The notes under the pieces were generated by a model that worked only from the letters and a program-made list of their open reading frames with translations, was not told the origin of the DNA and searched no databases. A stretch of DNA of 64,000 nucleotides from Apis mellifera (Eukaryota; Arthropoda; Insecta; Hymenoptera; Apidae), in the NCBI RefSeq assembly GCF_003254395.2, contig NC_037652.1, positions 6,581,501-6,645,500 of the forward strand, read 5' to 3'. Position numbers and translations under genes: made by a program. Positions 48,150-62,560 of this stretch are shown one piece after another. Numbering within the stretch: the first letter of the stretch is position 1; each line of letters begins with the position of its first letter.

Positions 48150-51100
48150 AACGCGACCAAGATTACGCGTCACGAGCCCCGCGTTGCGAGCACGGACGCG
48201 CCTCGGTGATAATTCGGCGATAAATAAACAAACGTTAATTGGAGGGGTGGTGACGAGGCGAGGCGAGGCGAGCGAGCCCCGGGAATGTATACTTTAATTA
48301 TAACCATGCCGCGTGCATGCCGGGAGGGATGGAGTTTTCTCTCTCTCTTTTTTTCTTTTTTTTTTTAAAGAGCCGGCCGTAATCATTAAGGATGGACCGT
48401 GGAAAAGGGAAAGAAAGAAGAAATTATTATTTTTCTTTCTTTCTTTCTTTTTTTTTTTCCCTCGAAAGCCGGATTTAGCATCGTTTCGCGTAATGATCCG
48501 CGTGGCGCGGAACAAAAAGCTGGCTGACTCTTGGCCTACATGCGAACAAGGGAGGGAGAAGGGGGAGGGGGAGTCGTAGTTGACTCGTTCCTCTGCTCTC
48601 GCACCACGGAATATCGACCAGCGGTGGATGACTCCATCGCGCCCGCTTTTAAATCATCGTCGGTGTATTGAAAACGTCGAGGCGAGACGAGACGAGTCAG
48701 TCATTGAGGGTTGAAGATAGGCGAGGGATAGATGGAGAGTTTGGTTTCGATCTGGTTTCGCGGGGAAATTAATGAATTTTCCGAAGAATCGGTGAAAAAT
48801 TATTCAGTTTGACAGGCATTCAGGATTCTTCTTCTCGCCTGTTCTCGAAGACGAAGAGAAATGTATACCTTAACTCTGCGATATATGTGGATAGGAGGGG
48901 GGAAGGATCTTGAAAAAGGAAGAAATGGAAGGATGAAAACGTTGGTTTGCTCCTCTTTTCGAAATATTTGGAAAAACGATGGAGACGGTTGAACGGTTTC
49001 GTTTTCAAACGTTTTTTCGCGGCCCGTGATGGAAAATGGCGAAGCTCGCCAAGTGCGAGAAATCCACTCGCCAACTTTTTCCCTCGAAAAAAGTCGGAAT
49101 TCGGTGTATTCGTTTCCATCCAAAAAACATGTTCTCCAAGCTAAAGAAGGAATCTAAGGAAGAAACAATGCTCTCAATTCTCTCTCTCTCTCTTTCTTTC
49201 TTTTTCTCTGAATCAAGAAAATTTTTTTTAATTAAAAACACGGAACTTAGATTCATTAATTAATGAGAAAGTAAACAAAGCAATTCCTTTGGGCGATCAC
49301 CGTGATCGCCTGTTAATCCGCAAAGAGATCGAAGCATTTCTTGCCGAAACATCGAAAGTCGAACCGCCCCCCTCCTTCCTATCTGCGATTAAATAGCTCC
49401 ACCGAGAGATTTTTCTGACTCTGGCGAGGAGAAAAAGAAAGATTTTTCGATTTTTCTTTCTCTCACTCTCACGGACGGCGAATTCTTGCCGTCCAACGAG
49501 ACGGGAGAAATGGAAGAAGAGGGGTAGGTCAGGTATGCGGGTTTCAACACTTTTGTCTGATAAAATGAAATTCTCCGGCAATCGTCTGAGAATTTCATCG
49601 TTCCTCCTTCTTCTATCCTCCCCCTCCCCCTTTTTCTCGAGAGGTAAGGACACGGTAGGATCGGTGAAAATGTGTAAGATATTTGGTGCACGTTACGCGA
49701 TCGTGCAAAGAAGATAGAGAGAGAGAGAGAGAGAGGAATGGGAGAAAAAGGAAAAGGGGATAGGTCAGGTATTCCGAAAGCTGGGAGAGAATTGATGAAA
49801 TGACGGATTACGCGGCGGTTTTATTTGTCGAAGGGTGATTTTAATTACTGCGCGTGGAACGATACGGGTGGAAGCATCCGGTTTTCCAAAGAAGAAAAAT
49901 ATATTTTGCCGGATGGGAATTCCATTCGTCCAATTAATGTGTAATTAATAAATCTTGTTCACCCGATCCCACGTGTTTATCTTTTAAATATTGTGTATTT
50001 GCGATAATTTCAACCGGTTGAAGCGCAATCAATTTCGGGGGCTCCCCCTCCCCGCTAATCAAACAGTGTTACGGTATTATAATATTGTGCCGACAGACAC
50101 AGAGCAAAATGAGATTGAATTCGAATCGGTTTCCATCCCTCTCGGATCCCCCACTTGTTTCAAGATCGAAAAATATACCCAATTTCTTTTAATCGTCGTT
50201 TAACGATTGTCGTTGATCGAAACTTTATCGAGAAAAGAAATTTCTTTTTTCCCAAATATCCAATTTTCTCGCTGCTACGTCATTGTAAACTAACCCCTCC
50301 CTTCCTATTACAACTAATTCTTCTTTTAATGCGAAATAAAAATTCTATCACTGGATGAAAACTCGAATGAAACTATCTCAGAATGAAACCATCTCATTCC
50401 ACGAAGATATTATCTTCGAAGGAGCGAGAAAAGTTCTCTCTCTCCTCATTGGCCGAAATTATCACGAGATATTCGAGCTTTGTTATCAAATCGACACCGT
50501 ACATCATCGCGACGAGAGAAGTGTGAAGAAATTGGAAAGTGGGTCAAGATGCGGCACGTACGCGCGGAAAATTATCCGGTTGAACGAGAAAGAAGAAGAA
50601 GAAGAAGAAGAAGTGCAAGAAGAAGAAGGAGAAAGAAGAGAACTGGTCTCGAGGCGAGTTAAGAGAGTAAATTACTAGGTTGCGGAACAATTCATCGTGC
50701 TCGGTCACGAAATTTCTCGCAAGTGTGAGAAAGGTGAGGGCGAAGGAAGGTTTGGATTTGCAGGAGGAGCAGCCAATTTCGCCTGCTACCAATCATTTTA
50801 GTAAATACACGAGAGGTGGATGCTAATGAGGATAGGAATATCGGGTAGTTTCGGGTGGAAAGCGGCACGTGCTAAATTACATTACATAAGTTGCGAACAG
50901 GTATCACTGCTTTAATGGATATACGCGAGTATTCTCTCCAGCATTAACCCACATCCCTCCCCCCTGGCCCCGCGTTTTGTTCCCACGTTGGAAATAATCC
51001 TCCGCCGCGTCCCATTTCTAAGTAAGAAACGTTGCGTCGTTGCGCCTCCCTTTTTTTTTTCATCGTTATCTCTCGTTAAAGAAATTTCGAATTTCCTTCG

Positions 51101-54100
51101 AAGAGGAAGGGAAAAACCATTGCTTTTTTTGAAAAAGTTTTAAACGTAAAGATCCGATCCCGTGGTAAAGTAGTATAAGAAACAGCCATTGGCTGATATC
51201 GTATATACGAAACGAAATCCACAGAAAGAGAGAGAGAAAGTCGAGTCGATCTCTCTCTCTCTCTATTCCACCGTTGCATTGGAAGTGACGTGCCTCTTAT
51301 TGGAAATTGAACGAACGCGAGTCCCTTTTTTCCCCATGAATAAATAAGAATCGCGCAGTCGGTATCGGCGCGGTCCTTCACTCGAGGACGTATTCTATCG
51401 CGTTCAATTAACGCAGCAACGTTGGGATTGATTGAATTTTCTCTTCTCAGGCGGAGGAATACGAATACTTGTTTCCGTCCGCTCGATGACAATTTATCGG
51501 GTCGGGATCGGGAAAGAAGGCGGATCCATCTGTGGAAGGAGAGAGAGAGAGGGAGGGAGGGAGGTTAGAATCAAATTTGCGATCGTAGCTTCGCACCGAT
51601 TCTCGCCTCCAAGTTTCGCTTCCCTTCCCTTTGGCCTGGAAAATTTTCACTTGCCGGCGAATAATCCCCTCGTTTCCTCGACTCCCCGAACCTCTAACCC
51701 TGCTAACCCTTAATCCATCCGAGACGGGGGGGAGGGAATAGCAGCGGATGGAGAAGCGAGGATTGCGGGTCTTGCCTTTGAAATCAACGCGAACCTTGTT
51801 TGGTTGTCGTCAGGTGCGACACCGATGATTGGAAACGCCATATTATTGGAAACGGGCGGTGGGACACGTGGATTACATAGCTCGAACGAACGAACGAACG
51901 TCTCTTTTCACGCTGGTTGGTCAAGCTGTATCGGGGGCGACGAGGTTAAGTCTTGTAAAATCCAGTTAAAATGCAGATCCGATCAATGGATTCGATAACG
52001 ATGTCCACGCGCGCGCAAACACACACACACACACAAATATATGTATACGTTTTCGAAATCGAAACGAGCTTGCCGTCAAACCAGATTTATGCACGCCTCG
52101 TTTTTCGCGCGCGTCGCATTTGGACGGAACAACGAGCCTCCACCCCCGCAGCCGCTTCAGATTTATCTCTCGTAGAAAGAGAAGCAACTTTTCTTTTTTT
52201 CGAAATTCCGCTGGATTTTTTCATTCTCTCCCCCTTTTATTTTTTTAAACAATTTTAACTACCGATCGTAACTTTCTCTCTCTCTGTCGCGTGTAAACTT
52301 TCATTAAACGTAGATTCAATTAAGCCGGACGACGACAATGACGCGACTAGTTCCGGCAAAAATAGCTGATGTTCCCGTCATGAAGCTGTGCAGATGTTCC
52401 TAACGAGCCGTTCTCGTGCCCGGCCGCGATATCCACGGACACCGATCACCCCCCCTCCCTGAACCGCCGCTCTTTTATTTCGCCGATAAATTCCCTACCC
52501 TCCTCCGTCCTCCTCCATGGTTGCTTTCAATTTTAAAACCGGCGTTGAAACCGGTTCGGAAAGAATTGGAAATTTATAGAGGGGAGGGGATATGGAATAT
52601 CGTGCTCGCGAATATCGAATCGGCGAAACAAACTCGAATCGTTTCGCATCGATTTGCTTGTACTAATGCGAGCTCGTTAATTTTTCTCTTTTTCTCTTCT
52701 CCTTCCCTTCTTTGGAGGAAAAGAGAGAGAGAAACACGATTGGAGTACACGTTATGTTTTCCTGTATGGCGATCGGTTTTCGATCAGACGAGAGGGGAGG
52801 GTACCGCATTATCCTTGGTGGCGAGCGTGCGGTATAATCCTCGGGAAGGATTTTCGTCGAAGACTACGGCTGGAAGTGGAAGATTTGCATCGAAATCGGA
52901 TTCAACGAAATCCGACTTTTCGAAATTTCGTTTTTCTCCGCCGCCGCGAATCGCGCGCTCTCATCCCTCCGTCTTCCCTCTTCTTCTTCTTCCCCATCGT
53001 TTCCCTCGAAAGCTTCGGATGAAAAGTGGGGAGCGAATCGTGTCTGGATCGGTTTTTCTTTTGTTTTTTTTTTCTCTCCCATGCATAAAACATTGTCCGA
53101 TTATAACGAAGCAAGTTATTCCGAGTTATTCTTCTCCGGGGAAGAAAGGGGAGGATCCGAATTCGATCGATCTTATCGAGCTCTCTTAATCTCAATCCTC
53201 CCGTTCCTTTATCCAATATGAATTTCGAGTTACTAAATTGTTATAAATAACATTCCATCGCGCCATGTACTCGAATGGAACTTTCATTCAGCGTAAATAC
53301 GTTGTTTCGAGGCGAAACTTTTTCGGAATATATGTTCTCTGAAGAATATTTCTGAATGGGGGATGGATCTCTTATATACTATATACATTTAATTTCCAAT
53401 TAAAAAAATTAATCAAATTTCATTAATTCTTTTGAATATGGAACCATTTAATTCCATTACTAAATCAAATCTACCATTTCCACTTCCTTTTTTTTTTCAA
53501 TAACAATAATACTTTTAATTTTTGAAATTATTCTATCCTCGCCAATTATTCATTATTTAAAATCTGCAAGAACAATATAATTTCATATATAATGGAGAGC
53601 GCGAGAATAACAACTAGCTAGGAGTTAATGGTCGAGTGGCGCTAGTATCGCGTCACCGTCGTTAATCTTGGCTCTCGAGAGCCCAATCACTCTGGGAATG
53701 TTTCGTTTAATTCGAGTCGGCGACGCGAATCATCGGTGGACGAAGATGCGAAGCGTGAAGGTCAATCAAACGTTTCGAACGTAAGGGCGCGAATCGAACG
53801 GGTCCGTTATTGTAATTAAATAGAAACGTTGGGCAGGAAATTTGGGAATTTCCTCGCGCGGATTCGATAAGATCGGCTCCCCTTTGACAGGAGTGGATCG
53901 ATGGGGGTGGAGGAGGATGATCGGTGGAGAGTTATGGCGAGCCCATTGTCTTAAATGATCGGATCGTAATCAGTAATCGATAACTGGGCAGAGAGAACTG
54001 GTCTGACATTCACGTGACACGGTTACATCGGGCCGGCTGAGGGCACGGCTGGCATAAGCGCGAGTCAAGTAGTCTTGATTAAGCCACTTTGACATAATTA

Positions 54101-57100
54101 ACCGCATCTCTAGAATTTGCTCTCGAATCGATCGATGTCGGCCGAAACTTCGACTCTATCTCCGTGGAGAACAGATGGTTCGTTAATGGAATTCACGTTT
54201 CTGTTTGCTCGTTACGTGATCAGGATATTCGCATTAACTGACGTCCACGGAGACGTATAAATAGACACGGAACGTTTCGAAATCGATTCGATCGCAGATT
54301 TCCTTCGCTTCGAGAACAGATTCGCAGCTTCGAATACAAATTTCTTCCTTCTCGAAACAATTTCTTCCTCCATTTTTAATCGCCCCGTTACTTCTCGATC
54401 TCGATAAGATTCATCGAACAATTCTTAAATTTCGTAAATCCGACTAATCTAATATCTTGAAATTTTTAAAAAATCATCGTTTAAGATTTTCTATCCTCGA
54501 AATATAAATACACAAACACGTACGCACACTATACATTGATGGATGAAAAAGTGGAATACGATTAGCGGAGATTTTCGCATGAAAGATGTATCGCGAGGAG
54601 GAAAATGATCGATTCGCGGGAGGAACGACTTGGCAAATTCCGGAGAAACCGAGCAAAGTTTCCACGGGTTTGGTTTTATCGTCGATCCAGGGACAAAGTT
54701 GGCGCGAACGTGGAGAAAGCGCGCAACACGGGCATCGCATCCAACTTGTTCCCCTCTTCTCTCTTTTCTTCGGGCCGAGGAACCGATCGCTCTCCGTTCC
54801 GTGGATTGAAATATTTCCTGAGGAGAGTCGGAGATATCCTTATTTATGGCCAAGATGGAGTTTGCCCGGGAAGAAATAATTTTGACTCGAGACTATGTCC
54901 CGTGTCCCGCGAACACACCCTAACTTTGAATAAATTTCTCCTAGCTCGGAATTCGATCGTATATTTCCCCCTTTCGAAGCATTCATCGCGTCGAGAAGTC
55001 GGAGATTTGTCGAGAATATTGCACTTGGAAGACGGATTCGTTCGAAACGATTTAAAAAGATCGATCGATTCGAAGATTATTATTTCATTGGAAAGGAAAT
55101 TTACAGAAATTATTATGCGCGACTTGTATATAATTTAATCGGATGTTACTGGACGATCATTCTCGAATATTCGCAAAGGCACGACCCACATCCCTATATA
55201 ACACGGTTTATTCCACTTCCTTGTATCTTCACGTTACCTCAATCGAAATCATTTCAATTCTGTTCCCTGATGTTAAAATTTTCTTTCGTCACGCATCTCT
55301 TTCTCGCGTTTCGTCGAGGCAAGGGATTAGGAATGTCATCGATTCTTCATAGTTTCGAAACGGCGCCCCTTAAAATTTTCCCTCCTCGAGTCATTTCCAT
55401 GTTCCTTAAGAACAAAGAAGACGAGAAGCCTCGCCTCTCCTATTTCGACGTGGAGGGGGATGCAAACTCTGCCCCGTCATCTCGAAAGTTTATCACCGTC
55501 TCGAGACGCATCCCCTCCCCCTCCAGCTCCAATTACGCACCCTATCCCCCTTCTCTCGAATGTGACGAAAATCATCCCCCTCCTCCGTGGACGTGTCTCG
55601 TAATTACCCCCTGGAAACTCGATACAAAACGGGAAGCGTGGCAAAGTTACGTCTGTACTATTCAGGGCCCGTCCCAGAATTAGTCCTATTGATTGTAACC
55701 CCTTTTCTTCGGCCGTCGAGCGGGCGATAACTCGGGGCTGTTGGGAGGGGGTGCGAGGATGATCTCTCCTCCTTGCCGGGATCGGGTTGCTTTGACACCG
55801 TACAATGGAGTGGTAATTCCTATTTCTCGATCTTGGGCTCCGCTTCCCAACAACTCGACTCCCGAACTCTGGCCAACTTCTGTCTCGAGTTTCCGCGAAA
55901 TTGCCGAGCCCCCCCTCCGTGCTTTTCACCCGATCTCGTTCGACACGTTTCCATCGTTCCCGCCTAATTAACCCGATCCACCGAGAGTCCGATCGAGAGA
56001 TCCGATCCTCGAGGTAAGATCGAGTAAAGTCGAGAGGAAGATTCTTGTCGAATCTTTTTAGATTGGATCTAAGTTTGCTTGAATATTTACTTCGACAGTT
56101 TTCAATCGATCGATATTTTTTTGTATTCGTTTGATACACGCTTCTTGCGACTCGAAAATTTCGATTGTTATTCGTCGTTAAAGGGAATAGCTTGAGTTTC
56201 GAAATGATGGAAACGCGACGATATTTTCTTTGAAATATGGAACTCTTTGTTTCGAAGAGAGAAATTACTTTGGTAAGAAAGTAGGGGAAACTGGGTTGAG
56301 CAATGGCCTAGATACGTAAGAAAAAGGGGGCTGGCCGATTTTTTAAATATCGCGTTGGTTTTTTTCGTTTTGTCATTTTTCGCGTTGTTCTTTGGGCGGA
56401 TAAGGCGGTGCAAGGAGCGAGTCGAACACGCGATACGCGGTTCACGAGAACGCCTTTGAGCACGCTTATCACGAAAGAGAGATGTTACGCGACCTTGCCG
56501 CTGATAAAACTCGAGACCAGTGGGTACCAGATGGAAGCTTCATCTTCTGCTAATATTGCAAAGAGAGGAAGCGACCAAGACTTGACAATATTACTTCCTT
56601 CGAACAAAACGTTTGATGATTCGTTTCTATGTTTTTTCATTTCTCGAGAAATGGAAAAAAGACGAAAAGAAGGATAACGACGCCGCAAAGATGGCGAAAA
56701 ATAATAAAAGGGAAGGGAAGCTTTCGAAGATTCCTTCGAATTTCAAGAAAAAAAGAAAAACTATAGAGAAGAGCAAAGTAATAAAATATACAAAGTTGGT
56801 ATTCATGACATATACGAGCGCATTTTGTAAAAGAAGAACTCGTAGGAAGAATGTTCGAGAATGGAATATTCTTCGCATCTATTCGAGCCACATTTATTAT
56901 ACCAAGAAGGAAACCTTTGCAAATCCATCCACGTTCCAAGTTTAAATTACGAAAACACAACGGAGGGAACGCTTACAAGTGTGGAGGGAGAGGGGAGGGG
57001 ATGAACGAAAGAAGGTTCGAACGAGTCGATTAGCATCGTAACGATTGCCTGTCCCTTCGATCTATCTCCTATCAAATATTATTCCAATTAATCAATGCGT

Positions 57101-60100
57101 TAATTACTATTCGTTCCTTTTACTTTCCATTCTTTTAGGATGGAAAGCAGAGGCGAAACTGGAATGTTTCGCGCGAAAAATCGCGTTAATGTCTCGAGCT
57201 GAGCAGCTTGAAAGCCCAAAGTTAAGTCCAACTTAATTCTTCCACACTTGGGGAGAAAAGTGTCACCACTGCCGCTACATCAACCCTTTGGACCTCTTGC
57301 TTCCTCTCTGTATCCGGTTATAGGCCGTAGGCGAGGTAAGGTTTCTTTCAGGGCGAGGAGAAAAACTCTTTCTCTTTCTTCCACCTATCTTGCAGATTTG
57401 GAGGTCGCGATCTCTTTTTCAACTTCTCGTGAAGTTGATATAGCGTATAGGTGTCGCGTGGCAAAAAAAGAAAAAGAAAAAGAAAAGGAAAAAAAGGATT
57501 GATTCATTTTCGCCGAGCTTTTCTACCCGGGATCAAGCTGTATTCAAGCAGCGACCGCTTATCGCGATACCAGGGGCTCGTTCACAAGCGTCGTTAAAAA
57601 AATACGGGTCACACGGCAGGCCAGTGGTTACCAGCGAACGCGAACGGGAAATTTGAAATCTTATTTGGGGTGGGGAAAATTGTGTTTGATATATTGCGTG
57701 CCCGTGATAAGAGCGCGTCACGTGATGGATGGGATCGTTGATCCAACGACGGATAACCCGTGTAATAACCTTTCTCGTGTTCCGTGTTTGTTCGGAGATG
57801 CTCATTTTCGTTATCGATATTGGAAAATAATCGCTAAAGATATATAAAATTTGCATGCGCCTTTTTTTTCTCAATATCTAATTTCTCTTCCAACGATGAA
57901 AACACGAATAATTGTTATATTTGCTTCGAATTGCGAGAGACGTTACGTTATGTCGATCCCTTGTTTCTTCTTTCTTCTTTTTTTCTTTTTCTGCCAGAGG
58001 ATGCGAACCGCTGACGTGAAGGGTCTCTCTTTTGGCGAGCAACGGCGAACGCTTGAAGCTCCGACCGTTTCGAGGGAGAAGTAGGCCAGCTTGTGCACGT
58101 AAAGACTCTATTTTTTGTGACGCATAACCGTTGGAGGTCGGTCAAAGGGAAACCTCAGCAATTCGCCGAGATCTGACACGTGACGTTTGGGGGATCGCAT
58201 GCCAACCGATCGAAACCCGATCCTTGAATACGAATTAACCAAGTTCTCGACGCCTTTCCTCCACCTCTCTCTGGAGGGTGAAGAATTAATTATGAAAAAT
58301 TTAAAAAATGGCAAGAGAGAATTTCGAACGATGAGAATTGACTTCACTTTCTCTCAAGGATACAATTCCAGACCTAACTTAAATTCTTTTATTATCCTTT
58401 CCTCGTCAATCAACTCAGAAACTCGAATTATCTATAATAATATACGAGATAATTAATTAATCGCGAAGAAATTTGTATAACGAAATTAAAAATTTTTCGG
58501 GAGAAGGAATTCAGGAAGTTAAACAATTGCAAGGGAGAGGTAGATAATCTTTTTTAAATTATTAGCAATTGAACGAGAGTAGTCGAGGCACGATAAGCGC
58601 GGGGGGCCGAGTAGCTCGGAGCAAAATACAGCGAGAATTATTGCTGGGATGGGATAAGGATAATCCTCACGTTCGAGGATTAATTGTATAGTTGCGAGTT
58701 CTCTCGCGTGAACGGTATCGGGTCGCTTCGATCTAGGACCGATTAACCGATTCTAATTGCACGTTTCTGGCACGCGCGTGACCCCGTGAAGGAATCCACC
58801 TTGCCTGAGTTTCTCCCCTCCAAGTTTCCACGAATCGCCAAGAATTATTAGAATTATTGTATTCGTTCTCCAAATCTGTCGTTTCGATTAACAATTTTTC
58901 CTCGTTAACGACGAGGACACTTTTAAAAAAAACTCTCTCGAGAAGAAAAAGCTCTCTCTCCAGAGATGCTCTAAAAATATTCCAGAGTATTTTTTTTTTT
59001 TTACGCGAAGTGGAGAGATATTACGAGACGATTCTCCAGTGTGCACTCGTGAAATTATATCCGGAACAATTCTCAATAGTTTTTTTTTTTTTTACTCTCA
59101 AATTATATTCACCCCCTGCGATCTTCGATCTCGAAATCTTCGGACAATCAAAGGGGAGGAAAGTTTACTCGAGAAGGAATAATCTCTGGAATCTTTGTTT
59201 TTTGCGATTCCCTCGTCATTTCTCAAATCCGTTCTTCTTTCTTGGATCGAGTCTTCTTCATTCGATCTTTAATCCTGCGGTTGTGTGTGTGTGTAGTATC
59301 GATCTTTGGTTCATTAACGGAATATCCCTTGGAAGCTGGTTTGTTACGGCGGTTGTCGCCTCCTTTTCCCTTGTAATTACCCGTTATTGTCGGGCGAAAT
59401 CAAATTAATCCCGATTGAAAGTCGACGAGGCAGCGAGGCGGTCGTCGATAACGGTCGTCTTTTTGCACTTGTCACACCGGTCATTAATTATCCCGGAATT
59501 CCACGACCGCCTGGCCGCTAATTAGCATTCATCCATCCATCGCGCCTCGATTATTCTTCCCCGAGAAGAGCCGACCTTCTCTCTCTCGTCCAGCGATAAA
59601 ACTTTTTTCGCCGATTTTTGAAAAAAAAATATTTATCGCGTTATTTTTAATTTTAATTATTATTCACAATATACTTTGAATATTGCGAAAGGATTATATA
59701 AATAAGTATAGAGAGAGTTGTAATTAATATACGAAGAAAATTGTAACTGCAAAAAAATTCGTGTATAATTTTGTATAACTTTTTCAAACGTTTAGAGGGA
59801 AGGAAAATAGTTTCAGCTTAGGGGTCCAAGAAATTGGAATAAAACTTTCGAAACTACGACTATTCGATACGATTTGAGAAACAGGTATCGCGTATTATTA
59901 TAACGAGCCTAGTTATAGGGATTGATTCGAAGGGGGTGGGAAAATGAAAAACACTGGAAACGCGGAGGAAAGCAGCCGCGAAAGAGGCGAGGAATAGAGT
60001 AATTTTGCGGATCCGGTTTGCGGTAATTGAATTCGCATCCGAGTATATATAAACTCGAAATATTCTATATTTCCACCACCACCACCAGTTCTATTGCATA

Positions 60101-62279
60101 TCGTTCGAATCAATTAAATTATTTGCAGCTGGAAAACGCGGGTCGAGAAAAATTTTTCCATCTCTCCGCAAAATACAACACAACCTCCGCCTCGAAATCC
60201 CAGCTGCAAATTCTCGATAAATTCAACAATGAAACATCGAACGCGTACTCTTTATTACACACACACACACACGAAATACGGTGTGAATATTTCCGTTCAT
60301 TAACGTGGAGAGAGAAGAGAAAGAGAAAATGAAAATCATCCTTCTCTCTCTCTTTCTCGTTCCCTTTTTTTCTCAAAAGCGCAAACGACCACAATAGCTT
60401 AATTATTTTTACACGCGGTTGAATACCGGTGTCGAATTGTTTTTTTCTTTTCCTTTTTTTTTTTTTTTCTCTCTTCTTTCCCCCTCCTCGATGAATCGGC
60501 GAGATTATGCGAGAGAAAGTGGAGCGAGAATCTGGTGGCGTTTACCGCGTTAAACGAAAGTTTCATTGCGTCGTAAAAAGGGATGCGGTAGGATGGGTAA
60601 GTCGATCTCGATCTAGAGAGAGAGAGAGAGAGAGAGAACGTGCTCGCGTGGCTTGTTTCGTGTGGAAACACGGTTTAAAGTAGTAGTAACAGCTACTAAC
60701 GCCGTTGTATTTGTTCGTCTTCACCCGCGATCCCAATTAAATCCACAATGGATAACATTGTTCGATGAATGGATAGAAGCGGATGAGGGTAAGCTAACTC
60801 TCTGTTAACTACAGAGGGGTAGGGCGTTACCAGGGTCCCCAATCTGCTCTCCGGAAACTGAATTTGAATTTCGATATCCGAATGCGGTTCAAGTTTGAAC
60901 GAGAGATGATAATTAACTAACGTTCTCGATATCGGGTTCTCGTCTTTTGATTCCCTGAAATTTTTCCCCCCATCCCCGACTCGAACGATTCTGGAATACT
61001 TTATTGAAAAATACGTATTTTCTATTAGAATTATCTCCAGAATTTTTGTAAACAAGTCTTTCCAACTCGAAAATATATTTTCAAACACTTTACGTCACCT
61101 CGCTATTTCTATCTATTTTTCGACTTCCATTCTTATTCCTCTTTCGCTACGGAAAATGAAAAGAGAAACTTTGATTCGATTCCAATTCCGTCCTTTCGAA
61201 ATTCAAAAATTATCAACTTTCGACGAGCTTCCCTTCCTTCAAAAGGGTGGCGCGAATTTTTTCGACACGGTGAAAAATCTTCCCCCTAATTACCCTCGGC
61301 ACGGTATCCCTCCCGTTTGTTCGCCGCCAACGAACCGCACCCGTTGAAAAAAATCGTTGCCTGCTAAGCCTAAAGCCGCTCTCCCGTGTATAACGAGAGG
61401 CCGATTTTCGAGGGCGCAGGTTTTCTCTTTCCTCCCTCTCACGCTCGGTCTCCGCCTCTCTAAAATTAATTTCACCTCCCTCTCCTTCCTCCTCCTTCTC
61501 CTCCTCCTCCTCCGCCCGCCAAATGGACTTTGTTTACGGCGGTCACGTTTTTCGCAGACTCTTTCCACGCGGACAATCGATTTCGCGCGTTCCGCTCTGC
61601 ATATATTCGCGCTCGTTACGTGACCAGTTTCGTCGAATAAGCGAAAATTTTGCCTCTATGACCGGTGCGCTATTTCGTCCGATTTTTAACCATCGATGAT
61701 TTACCGATCGCTTAAGCTGGACTCGGTAGTTAAATCGATAGGAGGTTGAATAAAATGAAGTAAAAGTTATAGAGAGATACGTATTTTCTTTTAATTATTC
61801 GTCGCATGCTTGGTTTGATAGTGAGCGAGAGGAATCGTATCGTTTTGATCAAATTTTCCAAGGAACGAAAATATGTTGGAGAGTGGACGGATTATTTCGA
61901 GCGAGATTTTTATTTTATTTTATTTCGAGATAACCGTTGCGGGTTTATCAAAGTTTCTTGCGAGTTTAAATATACTCGAAGGAAGAAAGTTTTTCTATAT
62001 ATATATATATATAAGTATTAGTATGCAAAGTTATTTTTGGATCATTGTTCCATTTTTCCTGCGCTTGTTACAAACATTTACAACCGTACTTCTATCACTC
62101 TTCCAATTTCCAAGTTCCAATATATTCGCATTACAGTTCTCTTAACCCCGATGTAAAACTGTATCAACCGATTCCTGCAACACGAGATGTCGGAATAATA
62201 AAATTTCTACTCCGAAAAAGTATATTATCCGGTGCCAAATTTTGTCATCGATGACTTTTCCTCTCCCTTTACCCGCCCC

Positions 62280-62560
62280 TCGTCCCCTGCGCATTGGCAT
62301 ATTTATCGCGGCGCCCCTCCCCCCTCCGCTAAAGCGCGAACCCGCTACGCCAGACGCGAGGCCGCGTTGTAATAATTTACAAGGAGTTAGAGCGTGAACG
62401 GGTGGGCCGTGTTACCAGATTTAACACGCGCCACGAACAAACGGATAGATATTGGGCCGGGTTGTCAACGGGTTATTTACGACTCGTTGTAATATATTGA
62501 TTTGCGCGGGTCAGGATAGGCCGGCCGGGTTCGAGGCTGGCAGCAGAAATACAATCGTGC
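62280..62560. promoter_or_regulatory. CpG-rich block, candidate regulatory element
   Basis: A sharply GC/CpG-rich stretch in AT-rich intron, with the near-palindrome TTGTAATAATTTACAAG and no open frame. Such blocks in bee introns are often conserved non-coding elements. The role is inferred from composition only. Confidence 0.25.
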
